From positions 1 through 47,499 of the forward strand of contig JAFEER010000241.1 of the NCBI GenBank assembly GCA_018240985.1: a stretch of DNA of 47,499 nt, read 5' to 3'. Source of the stretch: Pseudomonadota bacterium (GTDB lineage Bacteria; Pseudomonadota; Gammaproteobacteria; Burkholderiales; Burkholderiaceae_C). A program made the position numbers and the translations under genes. The notes beneath the pieces were generated by a model that saw nothing but the letters and a program-made list of their open reading frames with translations, did not search any database and was not told the DNA's origin. Shown here one piece after another: positions 1-9,223 of the stretch (the first letter of the stretch is position 1; each line of letters begins with the position of its first letter).

Positions 1-247
1 ACACCACATGGTTGACCGAGGTGCACAGGTGGCCCGGGTAGGGCGGGTAGCCCGGGGGCTGGTAGCCGATGGTGGCGGACACCGTTCCTTGGGCCGCCAT
101 GCATTCGGCGCCCAGGCGGTCGATGTCGCCGGTGGTGATGCCGGGTTTGATGTGCGGGGCGATGTAGTCCAGCACTTCGGAGGCCAGGCGGCAGGCCTCG
201 CGCATGGCGGCAATGCCCGGTGCGTCTTTGATGGTGAAACTGCTCAT
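1..247 (-). CDS. map: Type I methionine aminopeptidase, N-terminal part (cut by window edge)
   Basis: Removes the initiator methionine from nascent proteins in the cytoplasm. Only about the first 82 codons are inside the window; the rest lies to the left. The visible part begins MSSFTIKDAPGIAAMREACR and contains the family's N-terminal helix region, the stretch KPGITTGDIDRL and the motif PPGYPPYPGHLCTSVNHVV, which precedes the metal-binding domain in MetAP type I. The metal ligands themselves are not visible. The gene is divergent from purL across a 186-bp gap. Assignment is by sequence recognition and is firm despite the truncation. Confidence 0.9.
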   Translation of the reverse strand, partial: MSSFTIKDAPGIAAMREACRLASEVLDYIAPHIKPGITTGDIDRLGAECMAAQGTVSATIGYQPPGYPPYPGHLCTSVNHVV

Positions 248-433
248 GGCGTAAATTATCCCATTCGCATTTGCATTCTGCTGGCAACAGGCTTGAATGG
301 GCTTGAATGCAGGTCGCAGCCGGTAAAATGGCGGGCTAATCACAATCACGCGCCGCGGGGCGGGTGGCCCCAGTCAGCGGCCACCAGGCCCGGCGGCCTT
401 TGCCTTTTCTACGTACCCAAATAGGCCGCTACC

Positions 434-3400
434 GTGAGCTTGCACATCACCCAGCTGGAGGGCGGCAATGCCCTCAGCAACTTCCGCGCCCAGCAACTAC
501 TGCCCCAGCTGCAGGCCATACACCCCAAGATCGACGGCCTGGCGGCACGCCATGTGCACCTGGTGGCGCAGGGCAGCGCCCCCACGCCGGCCGAGCTGGA
601 ACGCCTGGCCGCGCTGCTGAACTACGGCGACCCGTACACCGGCGCGCAGGATGGCGCGGTGCTGCTGGTCACGCCGCGCCTGGGCACGGTGTCGCCCTGG
701 GCGTCGAAGGCCACCGACATCGCGCACAACTGCGGTTTGCAGCTGCGCCGCGTGGAGCGCATCACCGAATACCGCATCAGTCTCAAGGGCGGACTGCTGG
801 GCGGCAAGCCCGAGCTGTCGGCCGCGCAGCTGCAGCAGGTTGCCGCGCTGCTGCACGACCGCATGACCGAATCGGTCGTCGCCACGCGCGCCGAGGCCGA
901 ACGCCTGTTTACCGAGCTGGCTGCCGAACCCATGGCCTTCGTCGATGTGCTGCAAGGCGGGCGCCAGGCACTGGAAGCGGCCAACAAGGCCTGGGGCCTG
1001 GCGCTGGCGGACGACGAGATCGACTACCTGGTCAACGCCTTCGCGGGCCTCAAGCGCAACCCCACGGACGTGGAGCTGATGATGTTCGCCCAGGCCAACA
1101 GCGAGCATTGCCGGCACAAGATCTTCAACGCCCAGTTCACCATCGACGGCGTGGCGCAGGACAAATCCCTGTTCGGCATGATCCGCCACACCGAGGCCGT
1201 CTCGCCCCGGCACACGGTGGTCGCCTATGCCGACAACGCCTCCATCATGGAGGGCAGCGCCGTTGAGCAATTTTTTGCCAAATTCGACTCCAGCGCAGAC
1301 CAGACAAGCGCTACCAGCTATCAAAAACAAAGTGGCATCCACCATGTGCTGATGAAGGTGGAGACGCACAACCACCCCACGGCCATCTCGCCCTTCCCCG
1401 GCGCGGCCACCGGCGCGGGTGGCGAAATCCGCGACGAGGGCGCCACCGGCCGCGGCTCCGAGCCCAAGGCCGGCCTGACCGGCTTCACCGTCTCCAAACT
1501 CTGGGGCAGCCAGGTGGGCAAGCCCGAGCACATCGCCAGCCCCTTGCAGATCATGACCGAGGGGCCGCTGGGCGGCGCGGCCTTCAACAACGAGTTCGGC
1601 CGGCCGAATCTGTGCGGCTATTTCCGCGAATACGAACAGCAGGTGGGCGGCATCACGCGCGGCTACCACAAGCCCATCATGATCGCGGGCGGCCTGGGCA
1701 CGATCGATGCGCAGCATGTGAAGAAGATCCTGTTTCCGGCCGGCACGCTGCTGGTGCAGCTGGGCGGCCCGGGCATGCGCATCGGCATGGGCGGCGGCGC
1801 GGCCAGCTCCATGGCCACGGGCACGAACGCGGCCGAGCTCGACTTTGACTCTGTGCAGCGCGGCAACCCCGAGATCGAACGCCGCGCGCAGGAGGTCATC
1901 AACCACTGCTGGGCGCAAGGGGCAAACAACCCCATCCTGGCGATCCACGACGTGGGCGCGGGCGGCCTGTCCAACGCCTTCCCCGAGCTGACCAACGACG
2001 CCGGCCGCGGCGCGCGCTTTGACCTGCGCGCCGTGCCGCTGGAGGAATCCGGCCTGGCCCCGAAGGAAATCTGGTCCAACGAAAGCCAGGAGCGCTACGT
2101 GCTGGCCATCGCGCCCGAGTCGCTGGCGCAGTTCACGGCCTTCTGCGAGCGCGAGCGCTGCCCGTTCGCCGTCGTCGGCGTGGCCACGGACGAGCGCCAG
2201 CTGCGGGTGGGAGACATCGATCTGCAGACCGGCGCACAACGCACAACGCCCGGCGCACAACCCGCCGTGGACATGCCCATGGACGTGCTGCTGGGCAAGC
2301 CGCCCAAGATGCACCGCGACGTGCAAACCGTGCAGCGCAGTTTTGCGCCCATCAACTTGGACGGCTTGCCGCTGGAGAAGGCCGTGATCGAGGTGCTAGC
2401 CCACCCGACGGTGGCCTCCAAGCGTTTCCTGATCAACATTGGCGACCGCGCCGTGGGGGGCCTGACGCACCGCGACCAGATGGTCGGCCCCTGGCAGGTG
2501 CCCGTGGCCGACGTGGCCGTGACCCTGGCCGACTACCAGGGCTTTGCCGGCGAGGCCATGGCCATGGGCGAGCGCACGCCGCTGGCCGTCATCAACGCGC
2601 CGGCCTCGGGCCGCATGGCGGTGGCCGAGAGCATCACCAACCTCTTGGCCGCACCCATAGCGCTTTCGCGCGTGAAGCTGTCGGCCAACTGGATGGCCGC
2701 CTGCGGCGAGCCCGGAGAAGACGCCGACCTGTACGCCACCGTGCATGCCGTGGGCATGGAGCTGTGCCCGCAGCTCGGCATCTCGATCCCCGTGGGCAAG
2801 GACAGCCTGTCCATGCGCACGCAGTGGCAGGAGGGCGGCGAGACGAAGAAGGTCACCTCGCCCGTCAGCCTGATCATCACGGCGTTTGCCACGCTGGCCG
2901 ACGTGCGCGGCACGCTCACGCCGCAGCTCGATGCCAAGGAGGAGGACAGCACCCTGGTGTTGATCGACCTGGGCCGCGGCAAGAACCGCATGGGCGGCTC
3001 CATATTGGGTCAGGTGCTGGGCCAGAGCGGCGACCAGACGCCAGACCTGGACGACGCCAAGGACTTGATCGCCCTGGTCAACGCCGTGAACGCGCTGCGC
3101 CAGCAGGGCCAGATCCTGGCCTATCACGACAAGGGCGACGGCGGCCTGCTGGCCAGCGTGGCCGAGATGGCCTTTGCCGGCCAGCTGGGCGTGGCGCTGA
3201 ACGTGGACATGCTCCTCACCGAGGGCGACGGCATCAGCGACAGCCGCATGGACAGCGGCGAGGGCAAGAACTGGGGGCAGCAGGTCAGCGGCCGGCGCGA
3301 CGCCCAAACCCTGGCCGCGCTGTTCAACGAGGAGCTTGGTGTCGTCCTGCAGATCCGCACCGCCGATCGCACCGCCGTCATGCAGACCCTGCGCGAGCAT

Positions 3401-4471
3401 GGCCTGATCCAGTGCAGCCACACCATAGGCAAGACGCGCCCCGCCGCATCGCCCGTGGGGGCAGGCAAGGGCGAGCTGCAGGTCTGGCGCGACGCCAAGA
3501 AGGTGTTTGGCGCCACGCTGTCCGATCTGCACCAGGTCTGGGACGCCGTCAGCTGGAAAATCTGCCAACAGCGCGACAACCCCGCCTGCGCCGACAGTGA
3601 GCACGCCGCCATGGGCGATGCGGCCAACCCCGGCCTGCACGTGAGCCTCAGCTTCGACCCGCTGCAGGACGTGGCAGCGCCGTTCGTGAACCTGGCAAGG
3701 CCCAAGGTGGCCGTGCTGCGCGAGCAGGGCGTGAACTCGCATGTGGAAATGGCCTACGCCTTCACCGAGGCCGGCTTCGAGGCCTACGACGTGCACATGA
3801 CCGACCTGCAGGCCGGCCGCGCGCGCTTGGCTGACTTTGCCGGCGTGGTTGCCTGCGGGGGCTTCAGCTACGGCGACACGCTGGGCGCAGGCATTGGCTG
3901 GGCGCGCTCCATCACCTTCAACCCGCGCCTGTCCGAGCAGTTTCAGCAGTTCTTCGGCCGCGGCGACACCTTCGCCCTGGGCGTGTGCAACGGCTGCCAG
4001 ATGTTTGCCGAGCTGGCCGACATCATCCCCGGCGCGCAGGACTGGCCGCGCTTCACCACCAACCAGAGCCACCGCTTCGAGGCGCGCCTGTCCATGGTGG
4101 AGGTGCTGGATTCACCCAGCCTGTTCCTGCAGGGCATGGCCGGCAGCCGCCTGCCCATCGTGGTATCGCACGGCGAGGGCTATGCCAACTTTGCGCGCCG
4201 CGGCAACGCGGATCGGGTGGTGCCCGCCATGCGCTTCGTGGACAACCACGGCCAGGCGACCGAGCAGTACCCGTTCAACCCCAACGGCTCGCCCGGCGGC
4301 CTGACGGCCGTGACCACGCAGGACGGCCGCTTCACTGCCATGATGCCGCATCCGGAGCGCGCCTTCCGCAACATCCAGATGAGCTGGACTGACCTTGCCG
4401 CCACCGGTGGCCTGGACGCCCTCAGCCCCTGGATGCGTATCTGGCGCAATGCGCGCAAGTGGGTGGGCTGA
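434..4471 (+). CDS. purL: Phosphoribosylformylglycinamidine synthase (FGAM synthase, large single-chain form)
   Basis: Converts FGAR, glutamine and ATP to FGAM in purine biosynthesis. At 1345 residues it is the long proteobacterial form. The order is PurS-like N-terminus, two AIRS-like ATP-binding halves ([19 protein letters not shown] near residue 313) and a C-terminal class I glutamine amidotransferase starting near residue 1089 ([15 protein letters not shown]), with nucleophile Cys in GVCNGCQMF near 1184 and the His-Glu pair in MPHPERAF near 1305. The start is GTG at 434, giving [12 protein letters not shown], the usual N-terminus. Odd: residues about 284-301 ([18 protein letters not shown]) form a low-complexity insert just before the conserved HNHP block, and its DNA matches a short genomic repeat (1290-1330). 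Confidence 0.97.
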   Translation: MSLHITQLEGGNALSNFRAQQLLPQLQAIHPKIDGLAARHVHLVAQGSAPTPAELERLAALLNYGDPYTGAQDGAVLLVTPRLGTVSPWASKATDIAHNCGLQLRRVERITEYRISLKGGLLGGKPELSAAQLQQVAALLHDRMTESVVATRAEAERLFTELAAEPMAFVDVLQGGRQALEAANKAWGLALADDEIDYLVNAFAGLKRNPTDVELMMFAQANSEHCRHKIFNAQFTIDGVAQDKSLFGMIRHTEAVSPRHTVVAYADNASIMEGSAVEQFFAKFDSSADQTSATSYQKQSGIHHVLMKVETHNHPTAISPFPGAATGAGGEIRDEGATGRGSEPKAGLTGFTVSKLWGSQVGKPEHIASPLQIMTEGPLGGAAFNNEFGRPNLCGYFREYEQQVGGITRGYHKPIMIAGGLGTIDAQHVKKILFPAGTLLVQLGGPGMRIGMGGGAASSMATGTNAAELDFDSVQRGNPEIERRAQEVINHCWAQGANNPILAIHDVGAGGLSNAFPELTNDAGRGARFDLRAVPLEESGLAPKEIWSNESQERYVLAIAPESLAQFTAFCERERCPFAVVGVATDERQLRVGDIDLQTGAQRTTPGAQPAVDMPMDVLLGKPPKMHRDVQTVQRSFAPINLDGLPLEKAVIEVLAHPTVASKRFLINIGDRAVGGLTHRDQMVGPWQVPVADVAVTLADYQGFAGEAMAMGERTPLAVINAPASGRMAVAESITNLLAAPIALSRVKLSANWMAACGEPGEDADLYATVHAVGMELCPQLGISIPVGKDSLSMRTQWQEGGETKKVTSPVSLIITAFATLADVRGTLTPQLDAKEEDSTLVLIDLGRGKNRMGGSILGQVLGQSGDQTPDLDDAKDLIALVNAVNALRQQGQILAYHDKGDGGLLASVAEMAFAGQLGVALNVDMLLTEGDGISDSRMDSGEGKNWGQQVSGRRDAQTLAALFNEELGVVLQIRTADRTAVMQTLREHGLIQCSHTIGKTRPAASPVGAGKGELQVWRDAKKVFGATLSDLHQVWDAVSWKICQQRDNPACADSEHAAMGDAANPGLHVSLSFDPLQDVAAPFVNLARPKVAVLREQGVNSHVEMAYAFTEAGFEAYDVHMTDLQAGRARLADFAGVVACGGFSYGDTLGAGIGWARSITFNPRLSEQFQQFFGRGDTFALGVCNGCQMFAELADIIPGAQDWPRFTTNQSHRFEARLSMVEVLDSPSLFLQGMAGSRLPIVVSHGEGYANFARRGNADRVVPAMRFVDNHGQATEQYPFNPNGSPGGLTAVTTQDGRFTAMMPHPERAFRNIQMSWTDLAATGGLDALSPWMRIWRNARKWVG
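1290..1330 (+). repeat. Short interspersed repeat inside purL (CAAGCGCT..CAGCTAT family)
   Basis: The core CAAGCGCTACCAGCTATCAA follows an imperfect inverted partner (CCAGCGCAGACC). The same core occurs at 39340-39360 (CAAGCGCTGGCAGCTATTTT) and, diverged, in aroE at 26657-26700. Here it is read in frame as part of the insert near residues 286-299 of PurL. Confidence 0.6.
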
Positions 4472-4478
4472 TCGCTGC

Positions 4479-4931
4479 TTACTGACCTGCGGCCGGCTGG
4501 CAGCCGCCGCGCACCTGGCAGTCCGGCACGATGCGCCCCTGTGCATCGCGCCACAGCATGGGGGCCGCGCCAGCGGGCGTTGATCGCTCGGGCGCTATCT
4601 GCGCGGGCGGCTGCGGCTGGTTCGGGTCGTGCAGCACGGTGGAGCTGCCCACGCCCGCGCCCACACGCGCATTGCCCACGGGCACCGAGGCGCCCACGCC
4701 CGCATGCCCCGTCACCTGGCCACTCTGGTGCACCCCCACGCCAACGCCCACTGGTCCAACCCCTGTGCCCACGCCGGCAGAGACGCCGCCCGAGCCAACG
4801 CCCACCCCCACGCTGAACGGGCCCACGGGCACGCCCACGCCCACATGAGCCGAAGGCCCGGAGCAGGCCGTCAACAGCCAAGCCAGCAGGGCGGCTGCGC
4901 AAGTCCAGGTAGATGGGGTGTTCTGCTTCAT
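4479..4931 (-). CDS. Gly/Val-rich putative lipoprotein
   Basis: A 150-residue protein starting MKQNTPSTWT. A hydrophobic segment (AAALLAWLLTAC) ends in a lipobox, L-T-A-C, so export and lipidation at Cys are expected. The middle (about residues 28-95) is built of short Gly-Val-rich repeats (GVGVPVG, GVGVGSG, GVGTGVG and similar); the C-terminus is Pro/Gln/Ala-rich with two Cys (DCQVRGGCQ). The ATG at 4931 was chosen over a codon 21 bases upstream because it puts a Lys next to the signal core. It is convergent with purL and divergent from ompW. I do not recognise a characterised family; a surface or envelope-associated protein is an inference. Confidence 0.7.
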   Translation of the reverse strand: MKQNTPSTWTCAAALLAWLLTACSGPSAHVGVGVPVGPFSVGVGVGSGGVSAGVGTGVGPVGVGVGVHQSGQVTGHAGVGASVPVGNARVGAGVGSSTVLHDPNQPQPPAQIAPERSTPAGAAPMLWRDAQGRIVPDCQVRGGCQPAAGQ

Positions 4932-5029
4932 GGATTGGCATTGTGCCGCCATGTGCCAAGCGTTGCAAAAAATTGAGGGTATATGCCTATGGACAATTTG
5001 ACGACATAGAAACCAAAAGGTCTTGAAAC

Positions 5030-5043
5030 TTGATTTAAGACAA
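5030..5043. promoter_or_regulatory. Possible FNR/Anr-like site upstream of ompW
   Basis: TTGATTTAAGACAA matches the FNR consensus TTGAT-N4-ATCAA at 8 of 10 defined positions, with an intact left half. It lies 73 bp before the ompW start. ompW is oxygen-regulated through FNR in enterobacteria; use of this site here is only an inference. Confidence 0.3.
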
Positions 5044-5116
5044 AGTTGACCATGTCGTTGGTGGGCCTAATGGAGGCACGGGGGCTGTCCCCGTTCAACC
5101 AAAGAAAAGAGTGAAC

Positions 5117-5707
5117 ATGAAAAAGAACCTGCTGGCGCTGGCCATCCTGTGTGCAACCACTAGCGGCGCGGCGTATGCGCAGCAACAAGACGGCCAATGG
5201 CTGGTGCGCGCCCGCGCCGTGCATCTCGACATCTCCAACGGTGGCGCCGCCGGCGCGGCCGGCGTCAGCATCAACGACAAGTGGATCCCGGAAGTCGATG
5301 TGTCGTACTTCTTCACGCCCAACTTCGCGGCCGAGCTGGTTCTGACCTACCCGCAAAAACACGACGTGCGCCTGAACGGCGGCCAGATCGGCACCCTCAA
5401 GCACCTGCCACCCTCGCTGCTGGGCCAGTACCACTTCACCGGCATGGGCGCGTTCAAGCCCTATGTGGGCGCGGGCATCAATTACACGCGCTTTTCCAAT
5501 GTGAACATAGCCGGCGGCGCGCTGACGGTGAAGAAAAGCAGCTGGGGCCCGGCCCTGCAGGTGGGCTTCGACTATGCGCTGGACAAGAACTGGTCGCTCA
5601 ACTTCGACGTGAAGAAGCTCTACATCGACACCACCGTCAGCGGCGGCATCGGCAAGTTCAAGGTTGACCCCGTGCTGGTGGGGGTGGGCGTGGGCTACCG
5701 CTTCTGA
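5117..5707 (+). CDS. ompW: OmpW family outer membrane protein
   Basis: Small outer membrane beta-barrel (196 residues) of the OmpW family, thought to pass small hydrophobic molecules. It starts MKKNLLALAILCATTSGAAYA, a clear signal peptide with cleavage near AYA-QQ. The body shows alternating beta-strand patterns, the typical FKPYVGAGINYTRF segment and the C-terminal strand DPVLVGVGVGYRF ending in Phe, the barrel-assembly signature. ATG at 5117 is preferred over GTG at 5111 because AAAGAGTG lies just upstream as a ribosome binding site. It stands alone, is followed by a strong terminator and has a possible FNR-like site upstream. Confidence 0.93.
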   Translation: MKKNLLALAILCATTSGAAYAQQQDGQWLVRARAVHLDISNGGAAGAAGVSINDKWIPEVDVSYFFTPNFAAELVLTYPQKHDVRLNGGQIGTLKHLPPSLLGQYHFTGMGAFKPYVGAGINYTRFSNVNIAGGALTVKKSSWGPALQVGFDYALDKNWSLNFDVKKLYIDTTVSGGIGKFKVDPVLVGVGVGYRF

Positions 5708-5748
5708 ATGCACAGGCCGGGTATTCGCCCATGCCGGGCGCACCACGC

Positions 5749-5778
5749 AGAACGGGCTCGCCAAGGCGAGCCCGTTCT
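5749..5778 (+). terminator. Rho-independent terminator after ompW
   Basis: Perfect 12-bp inverted repeat, AGAACGGGCTCG and CGAGCCCGTTCT, separated by CCAAGG and followed by GATTTT. It lies 41 bp past the ompW stop. Being symmetrical, it may also serve the convergent PEP-CTERM gene, which ends at 5826. Confidence 0.85.
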
Positions 5779-5825
5779 GATTTTGCTGGCAACGCGCCGA
5801 CGTGCGGCGCGTGCCGGTCAGGCCG

Positions 5826-6620
5826 TCACGTGTTGCGGCGACGGCGGCTGATAAGGCCAGCACCAGCCAGTGCCAGGCCGATCAAGGCCAGCGATCCGGG
5901 CTCGGGTACCTGCAGCCGTTCGGTAGAGATGGTCAGGCCAAAGGGCAGTTGGGTGGACTGTCCTTCCTGGGTCGTGAAGCCGATGCAACCGGCGCCCACT
6001 CCGGCGGCGGTGCAGGCGCTGGTGGGCAGCACACTCAGCACGCCACCGTTGGTCGGGAAGGCATTCACAAAGTAGGTTTGGCCGTCGTACAAAAACGACT
6101 CGTTCAGCAGACCGGCCACCTGCACAAAGATGTCGTTGCAGGGGTTGTTGGCTGGGCTGGGGGCGGCGCAGGGCGCTTGGTTAGGTGTTTCTACAAACTT
6201 GATGAGGTAGTCGATGTTTGGCAGCGGGAAGCCGCCGGCGGCCGGGTTTGTCGGCTGCAGCGACACGGATACGCGCAGGGTGGCATCCGTCAGGCTGGTT
6301 CCGGTGATCGGGTTATTGTTGTGGGTCAGCGTAACGCTATTGGCGATATGGGCAGCGTCAAGCGGGTCACCGGTAAACAATGTCAGAACGTTTTGCACGG
6401 CTGGAACCGGGTTGGTGATGACCAGCGAGCTTTGGCCTGACCCAGTCGAAGTGCCCCAACTCAATGTATGGCCAGCATTGGACAGGGTCACCCCGCCGGG
6501 TGCAAAAGACGACCAGACGCCCGTGGTTGTCACGGCCCAATTGGTGACTGGTACTGCATGGCTCATGGCACTGAGGGCCAGGGCACCTGCAGCGATCAGG
6601 ATCTTTCCAAGATGTTTCAT
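5826..6620 (-). CDS. THxN family PEP-CTERM sorting domain protein
   Basis: Secreted protein of 264 residues carrying a PEP-CTERM sorting signal, the substrate type of exosortase (EpsH/XrtA). The signal peptide is MKHLGKILIAAGALALSAMSHA. The centre has SVTLTHNNNPITG, with the T-H-x-N motif of the THxN subfamily. The C-terminus has the three-part tag: VPEPGS, a hydrophobic helix (LALIGLALAGAGLI) and the basic tail SRRRRNT. Two Cys pairs (near CAAPSPANNPCND and CTAAGVGAGC) could form disulfides. Upstream is a degraded copy of the same gene (6851-6930), and further up two enzymes often linked to exosortase systems. The exosortase itself is not in the window. Confidence 0.9.
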   Translation of the reverse strand: MKHLGKILIAAGALALSAMSHAVPVTNWAVTTTGVWSSFAPGGVTLSNAGHTLSWGTSTGSGQSSLVITNPVPAVQNVLTLFTGDPLDAAHIANSVTLTHNNNPITGTSLTDATLRVSVSLQPTNPAAGGFPLPNIDYLIKFVETPNQAPCAAPSPANNPCNDIFVQVAGLLNESFLYDGQTYFVNAFPTNGGVLSVLPTSACTAAGVGAGCIGFTTQEGQSTQLPFGLTISTERLQVPEPGSLALIGLALAGAGLISRRRRNT

Positions 6621-6716
6621 GATGGCTCTCCTACGAGGGGCTGGTGGGATATGAGGCTGCCTGGTTGCTGGTGTTGGCCAATTGCTGATGCTTCAAACCG
6701 CCTCGTCATGCATGAA

Positions 6717-6828
6717 GCATGAGTCGTGCCAGAAAATTCAATATTTCTAAGTCATTGAAAAAAAATAAGATTTTTTTCCGATTCAGAGTGACTCGAATTT
6801 GAGTGTAAAAAAAACCGACGCTTAAACC
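6717..6828 (-). repeat. Direct repeat copy 1 upstream of the PEP-CTERM gene
   Basis: A segment of about 112 bp that aligns over its whole length with 6945-7057: GCATGA..., then an ATATTT/AATATTTA block, TTGAAA, a run of seven T and GTGTAAAAAAA..CCGACGC. It is much more AT-rich than its surroundings. It occupies the promoter region of the PEP-CTERM gene starting at 6620. Confidence 0.7.
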
Positions 6829-6850
6829 ACAGCCATGTCATCCCCGAGGG

Positions 6851-6930
6851 GGTGCCGGTCTGGCCTTGATACTCAAACGATTCGTTCAGCAAACCGGCAT
6901 GCTGCACGCAAATGTCGTTGAATGGGGTGC
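6851..6930 (-). pseudogene. Relic of a second THxN PEP-CTERM gene
   Basis: Read on the minus strand, 6851-6930 encodes NDICVQHAGLLNESFEYQGQ, which lines up with NDIFVQVAGLLNESFLYDGQ of the intact neighbour (coded near 6080-6145). No start, signal peptide or PEP tag remains. Only about 25 codons survive, lying between the two direct repeats, as expected after tandem duplication of promoter plus gene and decay of one copy. Confidence 0.75.
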
Positions 6931-6944
6931 CGGGGGACTTACGA

Positions 6945-7057
6945 GCATGACTTCTGTCAGGAAAACGTAATATTTATTATCTCTTTGAAAGTAAAGAGTT
7001 TTTTTGGTGCGGAAATGAATGCGCAGACTGCGTGTAAAAAAATCCGACGCTCAAACC
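6945..7057 (-). repeat. Direct repeat copy 2 next to the PEP-CTERM relic
   Basis: Partner of 6717-6828, 228 bp further along in the same orientation. Both carry GCATGA, the AT-rich block, TTGAAA, seven T and GTGTAAAAAAA..CCGACGC. Its right end runs into the stop codon of the adenylate-forming enzyme gene. The stretch 6621-7050 (430 bp) contains no other gene: it is made up of the two repeats and the relic. Confidence 0.7.
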
Positions 7058-8493
7058 GGCGCGGTGCTCACGTAGTCAAACTTGCGTTCGTAGTCCAGCA
7101 TGGGGCGCCATGGGAATTGCTCTGGCCCCAGTACACACACTTGCAGGCGCTCATGGCCGTGCTGTGCGCACAGCTGTGCCATTTCTTGCTGCAGCATTGG
7201 GCTGGCCGACCGGGCGCTGCTGGCCTGTAGCGTTAGGCGTGCCTGGCCGTCATCCGTGCGCTCCAGGCGGAAGGCGCCGCTCAATTGGTCGGCAATGGCG
7301 TGATCGAGATAGATCAGCTCCTTGATGCGCTCCACCGATGGCATGCCGGCGGGGCGATCCTTGATGCGTCCCTGCACCAGTGCCATGGGCAGCCAGGGGG
7401 CTGGCACACCGGCCAGCGCCGCTGCTTGTTGCGCGTCCTGCAGCGGCAGCAGCCTGGCCATGTCGCCCGTGGCGTAGCGCGGCAGGGCAATCACGTTGCC
7501 GGCGCCCAGCATGGTGATGCACAGCTCGCCAAAGCCATTGGCGTCCGGGTTCAGCACCTCCAGGTGGGTGCGCAGCGGGTTGTAGCAGAACACCGAGGGC
7601 AGGGCGTCCGGCACCGCGCCCCCGCACAGCAGCCGCGCCAGCGTCGCGTTGCCGCGCATGGCGCGGCGCATGCGGATGGTTTCGCGGGTTTCAAACAGCA
7701 GGTTCAACCCCAACTCGCCCACGCCGAACGAGCTGCCCACCAGGCGCTGCGGGTCGTGGTCGATATCGATTCCCATGCGCGCGGCGATGTAGTCGCGCTG
7801 GGCCTCCACCAGCACCTCCTCGCCCAGGATGACGCTGGTGCCCAGGGCGCGCCAGTCCACGCCCACGGCCTGCGCCTCGTCCAGCAGGCGGCGGATGAAC
7901 ATCGGGTCGGTGCACAGCAGGGTTTGCGCAAAGCCGGGGCCCACGTCACGCAGGATGGAGCAGGCCATGTCCTCGCGCACGCTGACATTGGCCACGGCCA
8001 CCGCGCGCGAGCGGAACACCACGCCCATGGGCAGGCAGTTGACGAGCAGGGTGGGCCTGTCGTCCACGCCGAAGATGTCCTGCAGGCCCAGGTCGATATC
8101 GAACCAGGCTTCCTCGTACTGCGCGCGCGCCGTCAGGCGAAAGCCGTAGCTGCGCCCGCCGCGGCCGGAGCTGGTGAGCACGTCGGCCAGCATGGCAGCG
8201 GGCAGGGGGCGCGCGAGCTGCGCCAGTGTGAAGCGTTCAAAGGTGTTGGCCTTGGTCAGCACGGGCAGGCTGGCCAGGTCGGTGCGGGGGCCAATGCCTG
8301 CTGGGGCTATGCCGTTTTCCTGTAGCAGCGCCCGGTAGGCCGCGCTGTGCCTGGCGGCGTCCATGCAGGCGCGCAGGGCACCTCTTTGGGAGCTGGACTG
8401 CATGCGCGCACCGCCCATGCGGCGCCCCTGTTTCAGGAGCACGCGGCGCAAGGTGCGTATGGCGCCGGAGGGTAGCAGCGAGAGCAGGCTCAT
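7051..8493 (-). CDS. Adenylate-forming enzyme, PaaK/CapK/LuxE-like
   Basis: A 480-residue member of the adenylate-forming superfamily closest in feel to phenylacetate-CoA ligase, CapK and LuxE. Visible motifs are DVLTSSGRGGRSYGF (the Ser/Gly-rich ATP loop), GELCITML, the Y-x-T-G-D motif in RYATGDMARL, and RIKDRPAGMPSVERIKELIY matching the hinge region. It should activate a carboxylic acid as an acyl-AMP; the acid is unknown. The ATG at 8493 (MSLLSLLPSG) was chosen; an upstream in-frame start would overlap the preceding gene. It follows the exosortase-associated acyltransferase by 10 bp and is probably co-transcribed with it, suggesting activation and transfer of the same acyl group. Confidence 0.75.
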   Translation of the reverse strand: MSLLSLLPSGAIRTLRRVLLKQGRRMGGARMQSSSQRGALRACMDAARHSAAYRALLQENGIAPAGIGPRTDLASLPVLTKANTFERFTLAQLARPLPAAMLADVLTSSGRGGRSYGFRLTARAQYEEAWFDIDLGLQDIFGVDDRPTLLVNCLPMGVVFRSRAVAVANVSVREDMACSILRDVGPGFAQTLLCTDPMFIRRLLDEAQAVGVDWRALGTSVILGEEVLVEAQRDYIAARMGIDIDHDPQRLVGSSFGVGELGLNLLFETRETIRMRRAMRGNATLARLLCGGAVPDALPSVFCYNPLRTHLEVLNPDANGFGELCITMLGAGNVIALPRYATGDMARLLPLQDAQQAAALAGVPAPWLPMALVQGRIKDRPAGMPSVERIKELIYLDHAIADQLSGAFRLERTDDGQARLTLQASSARSASPMLQQEMAQLCAQHGHERLQVCVLGPEQFPWRPMLDYERKFDYVSTAPV

Positions 8494-8503
8494 GCCCGCG
8501 AGT

Positions 8504-9223
8504 TTATGCCAGTGGCGCGCGCATCCAGGCCAGCAGCGCGGGGTCGCGCTGGCCGAGTTGATATTCAAGTACCCGCAGGTCGGCGACGTAAGGAGCGACC
8601 GGGCCGTAATAGTCGGTAAATGGCCCGATCTGCTGAAAACCGAAATTCATGCGCGTCAATATCCGCGCCAGGGAGCGCTCCATGGCCGCATACCAATATC
8701 GAATGTCGTTATTCACGCTATATACATACATTTCACGGTACAGCGTGAGCATGATTTGCGGCGACGGATTGCGCTGGTCGTTGGCGCGCGGGGCCTCGGG
8801 TTCGGCCGAGGAAAACCCGGCTGGCGGCCTTTCGCCTTGGCGGCGGCGATAGTTCTTGTGCACCATCAGGCGGCTGATCTCGGCCGCCTGTGCCGGTGGC
8901 GGCAGGATCACGCTATCCAGCAGCGAGACGCAATGGGTTTGAAATGGAAAGCTTTGCAGCGCATCGGGGAAGACCAGGCGGACATAGCCCACCAGATCTT
9001 CATGCAGGTTCATGGCTGCAAAGTGTGCCGAACTGGCGTCATGCTCATCCGTCTCGCGCTTGTCCTGGTAGTCCTGGGGCGCCAGAAAGCCGCATTCCTC
9101 ACAATAGACTTGATAGCGCAGTTCTTCGATGGCGGCAAACAATGCCTTGTCGCGGCTAGGTTGTACGGCCTGGCCCGAGAACTGGACCGAGAACTGTTGT
9201 TGTGGATGCAAAACGGCATTCAT
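8504..9223 (-). CDS. PEP-CTERM/exosortase system-associated acyltransferase
   Basis: A 239-residue protein of the GNAT-like family found with exosortase systems and distantly related to autoinducer synthases. Recognisable parts are IEELRYQVYCEECGFL, the HFAAMNLHEDLVGYVRLVF strand, the EISRLMVHKNYRRR block (acyl-donor binding) and a C-terminal region MNFGFQQIGPFTDYYGPVAPYV. The start is ATG at 9223 with AGGAG 8 bases upstream. It forms an operon with the adenylate-forming enzyme (10-bp gap). Its substrate is unknown. The linked PEP-CTERM protein and repeats downstream support an exosortase-related, probably exopolysaccharide or envelope, role. Confidence 0.85.
   Translation of the reverse strand: MNAVLHPQQQFSVQFSGQAVQPSRDKALFAAIEELRYQVYCEECGFLAPQDYQDKRETDEHDASSAHFAAMNLHEDLVGYVRLVFPDALQSFPFQTHCVSLLDSVILPPPAQAAEISRLMVHKNYRRRQGERPPAGFSSAEPEAPRANDQRNPSPQIMLTLYREMYVYSVNNDIRYWYAAMERSLARILTRMNFGFQQIGPFTDYYGPVAPYVADLRVLEYQLGQRDPALLAWMRAPLA

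Noticed and set aside
8-424. 138-codon plus-strand ORF over the window start
   Set aside because: It is antisense to map, whose protein is clearly recognisable on the minus strand.
497-4072. Long open frames antisense to purL (for example 497-2326 and 2396-4072)
   Set aside because: Low-complexity His/Gln/Ala/Gly-rich translations typical of the complementary strand of high-GC genes; no family resemblance.
5731-6654. Plus-strand ORFs opposite the PEP-CTERM gene
   Set aside because: The minus strand has a signal peptide, THxN motif and PEP-CTERM tag; the plus-strand translations have none of these.
8504-9223. LuxI-type autoinducer synthase
   Set aside because: The fold is related, but the length and sequence blocks fit the exosortase-associated acyltransferase family, and no luxR gene is adjacent.
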